From positions 62,001-126,000 of the forward strand of contig CAZFRO010000005.1 in NCBI GenBank assembly GCA_964521425.1: 64,000 bases of DNA, in the 5' to 3' direction. This DNA comes from Joyebacterum sp964521425. Lineage in GTDB: Bacteria > Joyebacterota > Joyebacteria > Joyebacterales > Joyebacteraceae. The notes beneath the pieces were generated by a model. It had not been told where the DNA came from, did no database searches, and saw only the letters and a list, made by a program, of their open reading frames with translations. Made by a program: the position numbers and the translations under genes. Of this stretch, positions 50,679 through 59,199 are shown one piece after another. Each line of letters begins with the position of its first letter. Positions within the stretch are counted from its first letter, which is position 1.

Positions 50679-50846
50679 GTGCCATCCTGTCTTCCGGGAC
50701 AAAGCACGACGTGTCCAGAGGCTCGCCGCACTCATGATGACGTGCCACCATGATGACGCGCCACGCTCGTGATGCTACACGAAAGCCACGCTCCAGGCAA
50801 TGGCCGGCTACGCCAAAGCACCTGCTCTATCAGCCTGACTGAAGCG
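50679..50846. promoter_or_regulatory. Leader of the TonB-receptor gene with promoter-like boxes and a 16-bp repeat
   Basis: On the minus strand TTGCCT-17-TAGCAT lies about 95-125 bases before the ATG. Two near-identical 16-bp units, GTGGC(G/A)CGTCATCATG, follow it. I looked for a cobalamin riboswitch and did not find a B12 box. A GACTGA-CGCT-TCAGTC hairpin at the right end overlaps the stop of the 50.8 kb gene. Confidence 0.4.
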
Positions 50847-51746
50847 TCAGTCTGCTTTGTAGAGGGCCTTGATCCTCCCCCAGCTCGAGTGCTCGACCGG
50901 GCTTTCGTATTCGTCGTCCATCTCGTAGATGGTGTCAGTCACGTACGACGCGAACCACAGGCTCCGGGCTTCGCGCACGACCGGACGCCCGACAGCCACG
51001 CCGACGGAGCCGGCCGCGGGTCCGGGAAAGGAATCGAGTAGACTCAAGTCGCCGTCAAGAACATGGATGGTGCCAAGCAGGAAGTCCGTCATGTAGAACA
51101 GCCCACTCTCCGGATCGAAATCCAGAGCTCCTCCTGCACCCGAGCCCGACGGATCGTCGTGGGCGGCGACCAGGTTGAACGACTCGTCGCACTCCAAGAG
51201 ATCGCCGCTGTAGTCCGAGAGCCAGAAGCTTGAGCCATCGAAACAGATGCCCAGCACACCACCTGGACATATCGCGTCCACATCCCACGCGCCAAGCAAC
51301 GTGCCATCAAGTGAGAACTGATAGACTCTGTTGACCGTATCGGCATCGTAACCGTGGTAGTCCGTGATATAGAGTGAGCCCGCGCGACCATCGGGAACGA
51401 GGCAGATCCCGTTGCCAACATGGATCGTCGCACCAGCCCCGATCTGAGTCGGCACGTCGAAGAGAAGAGACGGCGTCCATGATGGAGGCTGGAAGGAATA
51501 GACCTCCCCCCACCCTTCTTCAACGTGATAGAGGATCTGACCGACGTCGTCCCAGTCCACGCCCATGGGTGCTGTGCTGGGTGACGGGAACGAGTCCAGC
51601 ACGGCCCGGTTCAGAACCGGCTTCGGGACAGCTGCCAGAGGAGTGTCGCTCAGGCTGCATATGTGCGCGAATGAGACAGTGCTCAAGAAGACAACCATGA
51701 GCATCACAGAAACGAGCAGCACTCTCATTGGTGGGACCATCCTCAT
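50847..51746 (-). CDS. Secreted beta-propeller-like protein with C-terminal WGxIK tag
   Basis: About 299 residues. The start is taken at ATG 51744-51746 (GGGGGTG upstream); a second ATG 12 codons on also fits. After the signal peptide (VLLVSVMLMVVFLSTVSFA) come repeated propeller-like blades: FPSPSTAPMGVDWDDVGQILYHV, GNGICLVPDGRAGSLYITDYHG, GVLGICFDGSSFWLSDYSG, GALDFDPESGLFYMTDF, SVGVAVGRP, as in NHL/SMP-30-type domains. The C-terminus VEHSSWGRIKALYKAD is the shared tag with a two-residue extension. Function unknown; propellers of this kind bind ligands or sugars. Confidence 0.8.
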   Translation of the reverse strand: MRMVPPMRVLLVSVMLMVVFLSTVSFAHICSLSDTPLAAVPKPVLNRAVLDSFPSPSTAPMGVDWDDVGQILYHVEEGWGEVYSFQPPSWTPSLLFDVPTQIGAGATIHVGNGICLVPDGRAGSLYITDYHGYDADTVNRVYQFSLDGTLLGAWDVDAICPGGVLGICFDGSSFWLSDYSGDLLECDESFNLVAAHDDPSGSGAGGALDFDPESGLFYMTDFLLGTIHVLDGDLSLLDSFPGPAAGSVGVAVGRPVVREARSLWFASYVTDTIYEMDDEYESPVEHSSWGRIKALYKAD

Positions 51747-51770
51747 CGGCACCCCCTTCATCATCGAATC

Positions 51771-51799
51771 TTGACCCTCTCCGCTGTCTATGGTATACT
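51771..51799 (+). promoter_or_regulatory. Promoter of the 52 kb secreted protein
   Basis: TTGACC (51771-51776), 17 bases, TATACT (51794-51799). The start is near 51806, giving a leader of about 160 bases before the ATG at 51966. Confidence 0.65.
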
Positions 51800-51965
51800 C
51801 TGCTATGAGAGCAGGTGCAACCGAAACTGACAGAAATCGCCAATCGCATGGGTGCGTTGGACGAGATCCAGTCTTAGTGCTATGTCATTAAGTCACAGTA
51901 ACTCCGGCCGCGTGACGCAGTGCGTCTGTGGACCGGATTGGCTTTACTGGAGCAGGAGGAAGAGC

Positions 51966-52832
51966 ATGAGAACAGTGCTAGTGATCCTTGCAGTTATCGC
52001 CCTGGCAACGACGGCATTCGCAGACAGTGCGCGTCTCGATGTGCAGCAGGACGACGTTACGGTTGGTCTTCAGCAGCACGGTGCGCCGATGTCTTTCGCG
52101 GACGTCCTGATCTGCATCGACATCAATGCGAACGCCGGCTTCGCTGACCTGAGCCTGCGCTACGCCGATGCATTCACGTCTGCGGGCGCCACGACGTTCG
52201 CGTTCGCGAGCGTTGAGGTCGCAGATGGAACGATCAACTTCCCGCCGGACGTGACCGCCGACAACTACCCGATGGTCGTCGTTCTGACGAGCGAGAACTG
52301 GTGGACGGTTCCGGGGAACATTGACCCGGCCGATGAGACGGTTCTTGCAGACTATCTGGACACGGGCGGTAATCTGCTGCTCGTCGGGCAGGACTACATG
52401 TGGGGATCGCATTCTGCGATGGGACCGTGCTCGGGGTTCCCCTACGACTACCTGGGCATGGACGTCTGCACACAGGATGTCATCTGGGCGGCTGAGACGG
52501 CCAACGTCAGCGGTTCAACGGGCGGCCTTCTTGATGGCGAGAGCTTCTACCTTGACCCCACCCTCGTCTTCCTGAACAACCCGTTCTTCCCGGATGTGGC
52601 AACACCGACGGCCACGGCCGACTACCTCCTCTACTACGACGAGGCCGCCACGGATGGGGTTGCCATCTACAATGAGACAGAGGTGTTCAAGACGGTGTGG
52701 TCAGGTATCGAGATCTCGGCTGCATCCGACGTTGACTTCAACCGCATGATCGAGGTCATCTACGACTGGTTCCTCTCAAGCACGCCGGTCGAGGCGACCA
52801 CATGGGGCAGCATCAAGGCTAATTACCGCTAG
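51966..52832 (+). CDS. Secreted GATase-like protein with C-terminal WGxIK tag
   Basis: 288 residues. ATG 51966-51968 with AGGAGG six bases upstream gives a clean signal peptide (MRTVLVILAVIALATTAFA). The body resembles the Rossmann-like glutamine-amidotransferase fold used in DUF4350-type proteins: VLICIDINANAGFADL, YPMVVVLTSENWWT, DETVLADYLDTGGNLLLVGQDYMWG, and it lacks an obvious catalytic triad. It ends VEATTWGSIKANYR, the shared C-terminal tag. Monocistronic, between its promoter and a strong terminator. Function unknown. Confidence 0.82.
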   Translation: MRTVLVILAVIALATTAFADSARLDVQQDDVTVGLQQHGAPMSFADVLICIDINANAGFADLSLRYADAFTSAGATTFAFASVEVADGTINFPPDVTADNYPMVVVLTSENWWTVPGNIDPADETVLADYLDTGGNLLLVGQDYMWGSHSAMGPCSGFPYDYLGMDVCTQDVIWAAETANVSGSTGGLLDGESFYLDPTLVFLNNPFFPDVATPTATADYLLYYDEAATDGVAIYNETEVFKTVWSGIEISAASDVDFNRMIEVIYDWFLSSTPVEATTWGSIKANYR

Positions 52833-52859
52833 ATGCTCCACGGTGTAGCATGCAGTGCG

Positions 52860-52890
52860 AACGGGCGGGGGCACTTCTCCCCCGCCCGTT
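52860..52890 (+). terminator. Strong terminator of the 52 kb gene
   Basis: AACGGGCGGGGG-CACTTCT-CCCCCGCCCGTT, a perfect 12-base stem, followed by CTCTTGC, 28 bases past the stop. Confidence 0.8.
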
Positions 52891-52924
52891 CTCTTGCGCC
52901 CGAGTGACGTGTGGGCGTCTCTGG

Positions 52925-52953
52925 TGGAATCCGGGCCGCGGCAGGAGTATACT
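52925..52953 (+). promoter_or_regulatory. Possible promoter of the 53 kb pair
   Basis: TATACT at 52948-52953 is a good -10, but the -35 position (TGGAAT, 52925-52930) is weak. The -10 is embedded in GGCAG-GAGTATA-CTGCC, an imperfect operator-like palindrome. Confidence 0.35.
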
Positions 52954-52998
52954 GCCCCATGAAGCAGACAGTTCGACGACAGAGAGAGGGAGGTACGA

Positions 52999-53289
52999 AT
53001 GTCTGGCGACCCGCGACCAAACTACGATGCGGATCTTGCCGTTGCCTACGTCGCAAGCGGTGAGATGGAGGCACTGACCGTGAAGAGCGTGCTCGAGGCC
53101 GCCGGCATAGAGGCGACGCTCAAGATGGAAGCCGTGACGAAGCTCCTGGCCATGACCATTGATGGGCTCGGCGCCGTCGAGGTCCTCGTTCCCGCGGAGC
53201 GGCTCGATGAGGCGTGCGCGATCATGGACACGCCCGCGGAGGTTGTCGAGGATCCCGATGAGAGCGCGAGCGATGGCGGCAACTCGTGA
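52999..53289 (+). CDS. DUF2007-type small protein
   Basis: 96 residues matching the pattern of DUF2007 (putative signal-transducing proteins): VAYVASGEMEALTVKSVLEAAGIEATL followed by VEVLVPAERLDEACAIMD. Cytosolic; the family's role is undefined. GGGAGG lies six bases before the ATG. Its TGA overlaps the GTG start of the thioesterase (GTGA, 53286-53289), so they are cotranslated. Confidence 0.82.
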   Translation: MSGDPRPNYDADLAVAYVASGEMEALTVKSVLEAAGIEATLKMEAVTKLLAMTIDGLGAVEVLVPAERLDEACAIMDTPAEVVEDPDESASDGGNS

Positions 53290-53714
53290 AGAGTCTGAAG
53301 CCCAGGGACGACTCGATGTGTTTCGCCTGCGGGAAGGAAAATGCGGACGGCCTGCAACTTGTGTTTGAGTACACGGGAGAGCAGGTGCGAACCACGCTCG
53401 CATTCCCGAAGAAGTTCCAGGGCTATAGCGACATCGTCCACGGGGGACTCATCAGCACGGTTCTGGACGAGGCAATGGTCACGCTTCTCAACAAGATGGG
53501 CAACTTCGCCGTGACCGCAGAGCTCTCGGTGCGGTTTCTCTCTCCCCTCAGCGTCGGACAGACGGCGACCGTGACAGCGCGCCTTGTGGAGGCGCGTGGC
53601 AAGATCTTCCGTGTGGCGGCCACGATCGCCCTGGCCGACGGAACCAGGATCGCTACCGGCGAGGCACGCTGCATATCAATGGGACCTCTCCCGGACGATC
53701 TCGCAGGCTCCTGA
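53286..53714 (+). CDS. PaaI/4HBT-type hotdog thioesterase
   Basis: 142 residues, hotdog fold. CFACGKENADGLQLVF is a small N-terminal Cys-containing segment typical of this subgroup. YSDIVHGGLISTVLDEAMVTLL carries the catalytic region (VHGG...DE), and VTAELSVRFLSPLSVGQTATV the second half. It hydrolyses an acyl-CoA or acyl-carrier thioester; substrate unknown. It starts at GTG overlapping the DUF2007 stop. Confidence 0.88.
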   Translation: MKSLKPRDDSMCFACGKENADGLQLVFEYTGEQVRTTLAFPKKFQGYSDIVHGGLISTVLDEAMVTLLNKMGNFAVTAELSVRFLSPLSVGQTATVTARLVEARGKIFRVAATIALADGTRIATGEARCISMGPLPDDLAGS

Positions 53715-53736
53715 GCGCCCCCTACTGACCCAACAA

Positions 53737-53765
53737 TTGACGAACGCCGCAAAATGTGCGATAAT
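53737..53765 (+). promoter_or_regulatory. Promoter of the C25 peptidase gene
   Basis: TTGACG (53737-53742), 17 bases, GATAAT (53760-53765), about 120 bases before the GTG start. Confidence 0.6.
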
Positions 53766-53885
53766 GTACTAAGAAGTGACCTTTTGCCACAAGCGCCGGT
53801 GCGAATGCGCGGGCGGGACGGCTGAATTCGTGAGAGTCGACTCAGCAACGCCCCGGCCCGCTTGATAACCGGCAGGAGGGAATGC

Positions 53886-56800
53886 GTGCGTCCGGCCCCA
53901 GCAACTCTCACACTCGCCATTCTGTGCATCGCCATCGCTCTTGCTTCACCAGTCCTGTCCGCAGCCACTGAGCCTCTCGTTCATGCGGAGGCAGCCACAG
54001 AAGCCCTCACCCATGGGACTCTGGCCACCGGGGACCTGCTTCCACACGCCTGTGAGGCGACGGCCGAGGTCCTGGACAGCACTGATGGCGCAGTCCTTCT
54101 GCGTCTCGGCGTCTCATGGAGCCAGGTGGACTCACGCGGCGAGGAATCGCAGAACAGCGAAGAGGGGCCCCTGGTCCTGAATCTCCGCCCGAACAACCCA
54201 TCTGCGGGTGCACCGTCTCTCGCCGGCGGATTAGCACACGTCGCCGGGTCCGGAGAGACGTGGAGTGCGCGGTCGCCCTCCCCCGCCGGTTTCTCCGTTC
54301 TTGTGCGTGTTCCCGATATGGGTCGCATAGTCTGGAGCGCTGACCAGGATGGGGTCGTGAAGATCTCGGAGCCGGGCATCCTGCGCGACCTCAGGGTCGT
54401 CAGTGTAACGTACGAGCCTCGGCCGCCCACGGCTTCGGTGGAGAGTGCGAGAAGCTCGGTCATGCTGAGGATCGAGACGTCACCGGGCACGGGAGTAAAT
54501 GAGAAGCGAGAGACCAGAAGGGCTCCGGCGCCGGCGTTTGAGGCGGTCTACAGAGACCGGGTCATCAACTACGCCCCGGACCACGCTCCTGATCAGGATG
54601 CACGCACTCTGATCTGGGGGGACCTGGGAAACCGCGACGAGCTACCGTTCGGCGGAAAATACCTCATCATCACGGCGGATTCATACGAGAGCGATATCAT
54701 CGATCTCGCCGAGTGGAAGCACAAGAAGGGCGTTCAGACGAAGGTCGTGACACTCTCCGAGGTCGGCTCCGGTGTGGACGACATCAGAGCGTACATCCAG
54801 ACGGCATACGATACGTGGACGGTTCCCCCGGAGTATGTGCTGCTCGTCGGTGATACCGAACAGCTTCCCGCATACGAGGGTTTCACATGGACCGACGACT
54901 ACTACGCAACCCTGGAGGGTGCGGACTATTTCGTTGACGTGATGGTGGGCCGGATCTCTGCCGATTCCCCCTCCCATTGTTCGACCCAGGTTGCCAAGAT
55001 CCTCGGCTACGAACGCACACCGGTCACCGGGGACGCCAACTGGCCCACGAGCGCGACGTTCATGATCGCCGAGGACGGCGACGCGGGCGACGCAATCTAC
55101 TTCGCAAACACGTGGCTGATCTACGATCTCATGGATGCTGCCGGGTTCGCTCCTATGGACACGCTCTTCGATAGGAACGGGACGGTCCCGGATGACGTCT
55201 ACGCGGCAGTGAACGCAGGACGCGGATTCCTCACGTTCAGAGGGCAGGCCTGGTATGAGTGGCCGTCCCCGTTCAATATCAACCCGGGCAACCTGCTGAA
55301 CGGGTGGAAGCTGCCCATCATCATATCGGCGACGTGCGGAACGGGCTCGTATCAGAATGACGGGTTCATCTGCGAGACGTTTGTCCGCGCGGGCAACGCG
55401 GTCGCTCCCCGCGGAGCCGTCGCCTTCTTCGGAAGCAACACGGTCATCGCCGGAAGCCAGCCGCTCTCTAGACGCAGGGGTGCGGGCGCCACGGGTTTCT
55501 ACGAACAGGTCTTCGGTGGGAATGGCGGCGTGCTTGGAGCCGCGTGTGTCGCCTCCAAGATGTCCATCTACAACTTCGACGCGGTGCAGCAGGAGTACGA
55601 GGCGTGGAACCTCCTGGGCGACCCGGAGATGAACCTCTGGATCGAGAGCCCGAAGGACATCACAGTGCTTCACGAGGCATACTACCACTCCGGACAGGGA
55701 ACGTTCGCCGTCTCGGTCCTCTCGCAGGGCCAGCCGGTCGAGGGGGCGCTTGTCGCCTGTCTCAAAGATGATGACATTTATGCGTGGGCATACACCGATG
55801 GAACGGGTCAGGTGTCGTTCCCGCTCACGCCGACTTCGTCCGGCGCTCTCAGTGTAACAGTGACCGCGCAGGGCTTCGTTCCCTATGAGGGGACGACTCA
55901 GGTGCTTGACAGTGGACCGTTCGTGGTGTTCGCCGACATCTCTATAGACGATGCGAGCGGCGGCAACGGCGACGGACTTCTGAGTCCCGGGGAATCGGCG
56001 GACGTGTCGATCGAGTTCGGCAACGTCGGCGACGCGGTGGCATCCTCGACGGTCACCGTACTGAGAAGCAGCGCGCCCTATGCAACCGTCGTGGACAGTG
56101 TGTCCACCTTCGGCGACATCGCGGCACAGGCGAGCTCCTGGGGATCTCCGCCTCTCACGATCACGGTCTCACCCACCTGCAGAGTCGGATCTGTGATCCC
56201 GTACGAGCTTGTCACAACATACAGTGGTTCACTGCGGACTCTCTCGCCGCCACCGATACAGGTGGCCAGCGCCGACCTCGACATCGTTGCCGTCGACGTA
56301 GACGATGCTCCGCCAGCAGGAGACGGAGGAGCGACGGCAAGCCCCGGTGAGGTGGTCGGTCTCACGGTGACGTTTGAGAACACTGGCGAGTGTGACGCCG
56401 AGTCGGTCACAGCTGAGATCACGACCGAGAGCCCGCACATCGTGATCGCTTCGGCCACGGCGGCTCTGGGAGACATGGCTGCCGGAGCGTTGCGAGACAA
56501 TTCGGAGACGCCCTTCGTGCTGCAGATATCTCCAATGGCTCCGAACGACACAAGCGTGTCTCTCAGACTTGTTCTCGGTGGACAGGGCCACTCCTACGCC
56601 TATGTCGAGACCCTCGATTTCGATCTCATCATCTCGGGACCGACGGCTTCTCTTGTGACCGGACCCGACGACTACGGCTACTACGCGTTCGATTCAAGTG
56701 ACTCGACCTACGGAGGGGCGCCTGCCTTCGACTGGTACGACATCGCACCACCAGGCCCCGGGAATCTCATCACGGAGATCACGGACGAAGACGACGCGAT

Positions 56801-57992
56801 CGCGCTTGTGAACATGCCCTTCAGTTTCCAGCACTACGGCACGAGCTACATGCAGATGTCGGTCTGTTCGAACGGGTTCATCTCGATGGGTGCAGAGGAC
56901 TACCGATTCGGCTACAACTCGGAGATCCCAAGCACCGATGGTCCCGAGAACATGATTGCCATGTTCTGGGATGACCTTGACCCGTCGGCCGGTGGTGATA
57001 TTTACAAGTGGTATGACGCCGCAGGCAGCAGGTTCATCATCCAGTTCGATGAGGTGCCCCGCTTCGGAACGTCGGACACCGAGACGTTCCAGATCGTCTT
57101 CCTGAAGGAGTCCGAGTACCCGACGCCCACGGACGACGGCATGATCTTCGTGCAGTACGAGACCGTGACGAATCCGATGGAGTGTACGGTCGGGATCGAG
57201 AGCCCCGATGAGAGCTACGGGATCGAGTACCTCTTCGACGGTGATTACAACGATAGCGCCACACCGCTCGTTGACGGTACCGCGATTCTCTTCACAACAA
57301 CGCCACCGAGTGAGCCAAGCCTTCCGTGGATCGTGCTGACAGATGTCACGCTTGACGACACGACGCTTGGCAATGGAAACGGTCAGATCGGCCCCGGGGA
57401 AACGGCGACCTTGTCCGTGACGCTGACCAACAATGGTCAGGCTGCAGCAACCGGGGTGACGCTCATGCTCACATCGAATGAGGGACTCGTGACCATCATC
57501 GACGCCGATGGAAGCTCTCCGGATATCAGTGTGGGAAGCTCTGAGAGCAGCGCGGCCGACGCGTTCGCGATCGAGATATCCGACGCCGTGGATGACACAC
57601 TGCTCACGCTCTGGATCGAGGTGGAGGCCGGTGGAGGCTCATACAACGCAGTGCTCCGGCACGATCTCCACGTGGATCTCTCGTCGACTGGGGTCTTCGA
57701 CGATCCAGTCCCCTCGGTCTTCCGATTCCATCCATGCTTCCCGAATCCATTCAACCAGGCGACGACGATGCACCTCGCGCTGCCAGAGGTGGGTCCGGTA
57801 CGGCTAAGGATCTACAGTCCTTCAGGGCGTCTCGTGAAGACAGTGCACGACGGCGAGGTTCCCGCCGGCAACCACGTGTTCGCCTGGGACGGTACGGACA
57901 GCGGTGGATACGCCGTTGGGAGCGGAGTCTACTTCATCCGCCTGGAGGCGGGAGCGCGCGAGGATACCCACAAGGTGGTGCTCCTCCGCTGA
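53886..57992 (+). CDS. Gingipain-type (C25) cysteine peptidase homologue with T9SS C-terminal sorting domain
   Basis: 1,368 residues. GTG at 53886-53888 has AGGAGG six bases upstream and opens a signal peptide (RPAPATLTLAILCIAIALA). A propeptide-like part (to about 205) precedes the C25 domain (about 208-560: YLIITADSYESDIIDLAEWK, PPEYVLLVGDTEQLP, IIISATCGTGSYQNDGF with the candidate catalytic Cys, AFFGSN, NLLGDPEMNLW). The usual catalytic His of the GHG motif appears as Gln (FLTFRGQAWYEW), so activity is uncertain. Two CARDB-like domains (GNGDGLLSPGESADVSIEF; GNGNGQIGPGETATLSVTL), a nidogen-like domain (about 915-1145) and a type A T9SS tail (FPNPFNQATTMHLALP, VFAWDGTDSGGYAVGSGVYF) follow. 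Surface export by T9SS is implied. Confidence 0.9.
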   Translation: MRPAPATLTLAILCIAIALASPVLSAATEPLVHAEAATEALTHGTLATGDLLPHACEATAEVLDSTDGAVLLRLGVSWSQVDSRGEESQNSEEGPLVLNLRPNNPSAGAPSLAGGLAHVAGSGETWSARSPSPAGFSVLVRVPDMGRIVWSADQDGVVKISEPGILRDLRVVSVTYEPRPPTASVESARSSVMLRIETSPGTGVNEKRETRRAPAPAFEAVYRDRVINYAPDHAPDQDARTLIWGDLGNRDELPFGGKYLIITADSYESDIIDLAEWKHKKGVQTKVVTLSEVGSGVDDIRAYIQTAYDTWTVPPEYVLLVGDTEQLPAYEGFTWTDDYYATLEGADYFVDVMVGRISADSPSHCSTQVAKILGYERTPVTGDANWPTSATFMIAEDGDAGDAIYFANTWLIYDLMDAAGFAPMDTLFDRNGTVPDDVYAAVNAGRGFLTFRGQAWYEWPSPFNINPGNLLNGWKLPIIISATCGTGSYQNDGFICETFVRAGNAVAPRGAVAFFGSNTVIAGSQPLSRRRGAGATGFYEQVFGGNGGVLGAACVASKMSIYNFDAVQQEYEAWNLLGDPEMNLWIESPKDITVLHEAYYHSGQGTFAVSVLSQGQPVEGALVACLKDDDIYAWAYTDGTGQVSFPLTPTSSGALSVTVTAQGFVPYEGTTQVLDSGPFVVFADISIDDASGGNGDGLLSPGESADVSIEFGNVGDAVASSTVTVLRSSAPYATVVDSVSTFGDIAAQASSWGSPPLTITVSPTCRVGSVIPYELVTTYSGSLRTLSPPPIQVASADLDIVAVDVDDAPPAGDGGATASPGEVVGLTVTFENTGECDAESVTAEITTESPHIVIASATAALGDMAAGALRDNSETPFVLQISPMAPNDTSVSLRLVLGGQGHSYAYVETLDFDLIISGPTASLVTGPDDYGYYAFDSSDSTYGGAPAFDWYDIAPPGPGNLITEITDEDDAIALVNMPFSFQHYGTSYMQMSVCSNGFISMGAEDYRFGYNSEIPSTDGPENMIAMFWDDLDPSAGGDIYKWYDAAGSRFIIQFDEVPRFGTSDTETFQIVFLKESEYPTPTDDGMIFVQYETVTNPMECTVGIESPDESYGIEYLFDGDYNDSATPLVDGTAILFTTTPPSEPSLPWIVLTDVTLDDTTLGNGNGQIGPGETATLSVTLTNNGQAAATGVTLMLTSNEGLVTIIDADGSSPDISVGSSESSAADAFAIEISDAVDDTLLTLWIEVEAGGGSYNAVLRHDLHVDLSSTGVFDDPVPSVFRFHPCFPNPFNQATTMHLALPEVGPVRLRIYSPSGRLVKTVHDGEVPAGNHVFAWDGTDSGGYAVGSGVYFIRLEAGAREDTHKVVLLR

Positions 57993-57998
57993 TCAGCA

Positions 57999-58017
57999 GC
58001 CGCTTCGCAGAAGCGGC
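57999..58017 (+). terminator. Hairpin at the end of the C25 peptidase gene
   Basis: GCCGCTTC-GCA-GAAGCGGC, a perfect 8-base stem 7 bases past the stop, followed by CCTTCG. The right arm is repeated 16 bases later (AGAAGCGGCCCTTC). Confidence 0.6.
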
Positions 58018-58078
58018 CCTTCGTAGAAGCGGCCCTTCACCGATACTGCTGGTGCGGAATGCGTAATCGATGCCAAAG

Positions 58079-58112
58079 AAGAGGGGTCCGTCCAAGTTGG
58101 CGGGCCCCTCTT
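58079..58112. terminator. Shared terminator between convergent genes
   Basis: AGAGGGG and CCCCTCT with an inner CCG/CGG and CCAA/TTGG stem. It lies between the C25 peptidase (plus) and the 58.2 kb gene (minus); TTGTCG on one side and TTCTTTGG on the other let it work both ways. Confidence 0.65.
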
Positions 58113-58204
58113 GTCGTGCAGATCAGTCGTGCCGATCAGTCCGTGTCGGTCGGTGCAGTACATGCACTCCGCAGTCGCGTGCACGCCATGAGGATCGGCT
58201 GCGA

Positions 58205-58999
58205 CTAGCGGTACATCGCCTTCACACTGCCCCAGCTCGACTCCTCAACCGCTGTCTCTTCCTCGAAAGACAGAAGCATCGATCCGGTGTTGTTGCCCAT
58301 CGCGTCAACCGTCTCGTCAAGCAGGAAGCAGAAGACCCACCCGGTGCTGTGCGGCGTAATCAGCCTCGAATCACCGACTTCGAGAACATCGAGAATGGGA
58401 TGATACGGCCTGCTGATGTGTCTGTAGAAGAGGCAGACTCCATCGAAATTGCCGGTCGGGTCGCCGTTCGTTGCGGCGTCGCCGGTAACGGTCGTGGTAT
58501 ACGTATTCCCGCCTGTGAGGTACTTCTTCGCGGCGCCGAACTCGAAGAGACCGATGCAATTGAACAGCGCGTTGACGGTGAGCTCTTCGCGGAATCCGGG
58601 CTCACCGGTGATCGTCACTGTCATCGATCCGCTGTTGTCGGCCGTGTCCTTCATCGACTTGTCGACCAGGAATGCGTAGAAGTCGCCCCCACTCGCGACG
58701 AACGTATGCTCCTCACCCTTGTTGACGACAACCATCTTCGGATGAACGGGAGCTGTGCCGTCGTAGTAGTAGAGGAAGACGCCGTCGTAGTCGGAATCGG
58801 GGTACATGCTTGCTTTGGCATCTCCCGTCACAGTGACCGTGTACGTGTCGCCGGGCATCAGGTTCGACGTGAAGGCCGCATTCAGCGAGCGAACGCCGAT
58901 GCAGTTCTTGTACGCGTCGACCGTCTGGTACTCGGTGCCAAGCGCCGACGATGCAAGCGATATGATGATGAACCCGACAATGAAGAAGCTCTTTCTCAT
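58205..58999 (-). CDS. Secreted two-domain protein with C-terminal WGxIK tag
   Basis: 264 residues. Signal peptide MRKSFFIVGFIIISLASSALG. Two copies of a roughly 110-residue beta domain (about 25-130 and 135-245): each has a NCIGVRSL/NCIGLFEF segment, a GDTYTVTVTGDA/GNTYTTTVTGDA strand, DYDGVFLYYY/NFDGVCLFYR, and a HP-x-M/L-x-VV segment, pointing to an internal duplication. The C-terminus VEESSWGSVKAMYR is the shared tag. TAGGAGGGG lies five bases before the ATG. Function unknown; it stands alone behind a near-consensus promoter. Confidence 0.83.
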   Translation of the reverse strand: MRKSFFIVGFIIISLASSALGTEYQTVDAYKNCIGVRSLNAAFTSNLMPGDTYTVTVTGDAKASMYPDSDYDGVFLYYYDGTAPVHPKMVVVNKGEEHTFVASGGDFYAFLVDKSMKDTADNSGSMTVTITGEPGFREELTVNALFNCIGLFEFGAAKKYLTGGNTYTTTVTGDAATNGDPTGNFDGVCLFYRHISRPYHPILDVLEVGDSRLITPHSTGWVFCFLLDETVDAMGNNTGSMLLSFEEETAVEESSWGSVKAMYR

Positions 59000-59102
59000 C
59001 CAACCCCTCCTATACGTTGACCCGTGAGGCGAGGGCTATCGAACGCGCTGGCGCGCGATAAGATCGCCCGGACGCCATCGATTCATTCTATTCCTATGTT
59101 AG

Positions 59103-59131
59103 AGGATAACACATCTTTCTTCCGCGGTCAA
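59103..59131 (-). promoter_or_regulatory. Promoter of the 58.2 kb secreted protein
   Basis: Minus strand TTGACC (59131-59126), 17 bases, TATCCT (59108-59103), about 97 bases of leader. Confidence 0.65.
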
Positions 59132-59199
59132 GCATGGGGACCCTACCGACCAGGCGGCGCCACGCACTGAGCCACGCCGCAGAGGTCGCTTGGGGCTGC

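Noticed and set aside
50679..50846. Cobalamin riboswitch before the TonB receptor
   Set aside because: No B12 box or characteristic arms could be found.
54681..55688. 335-codon minus-strand frame inside the C25 peptidase gene
   Set aside because: Antisense shadow of a clear peptidase domain.
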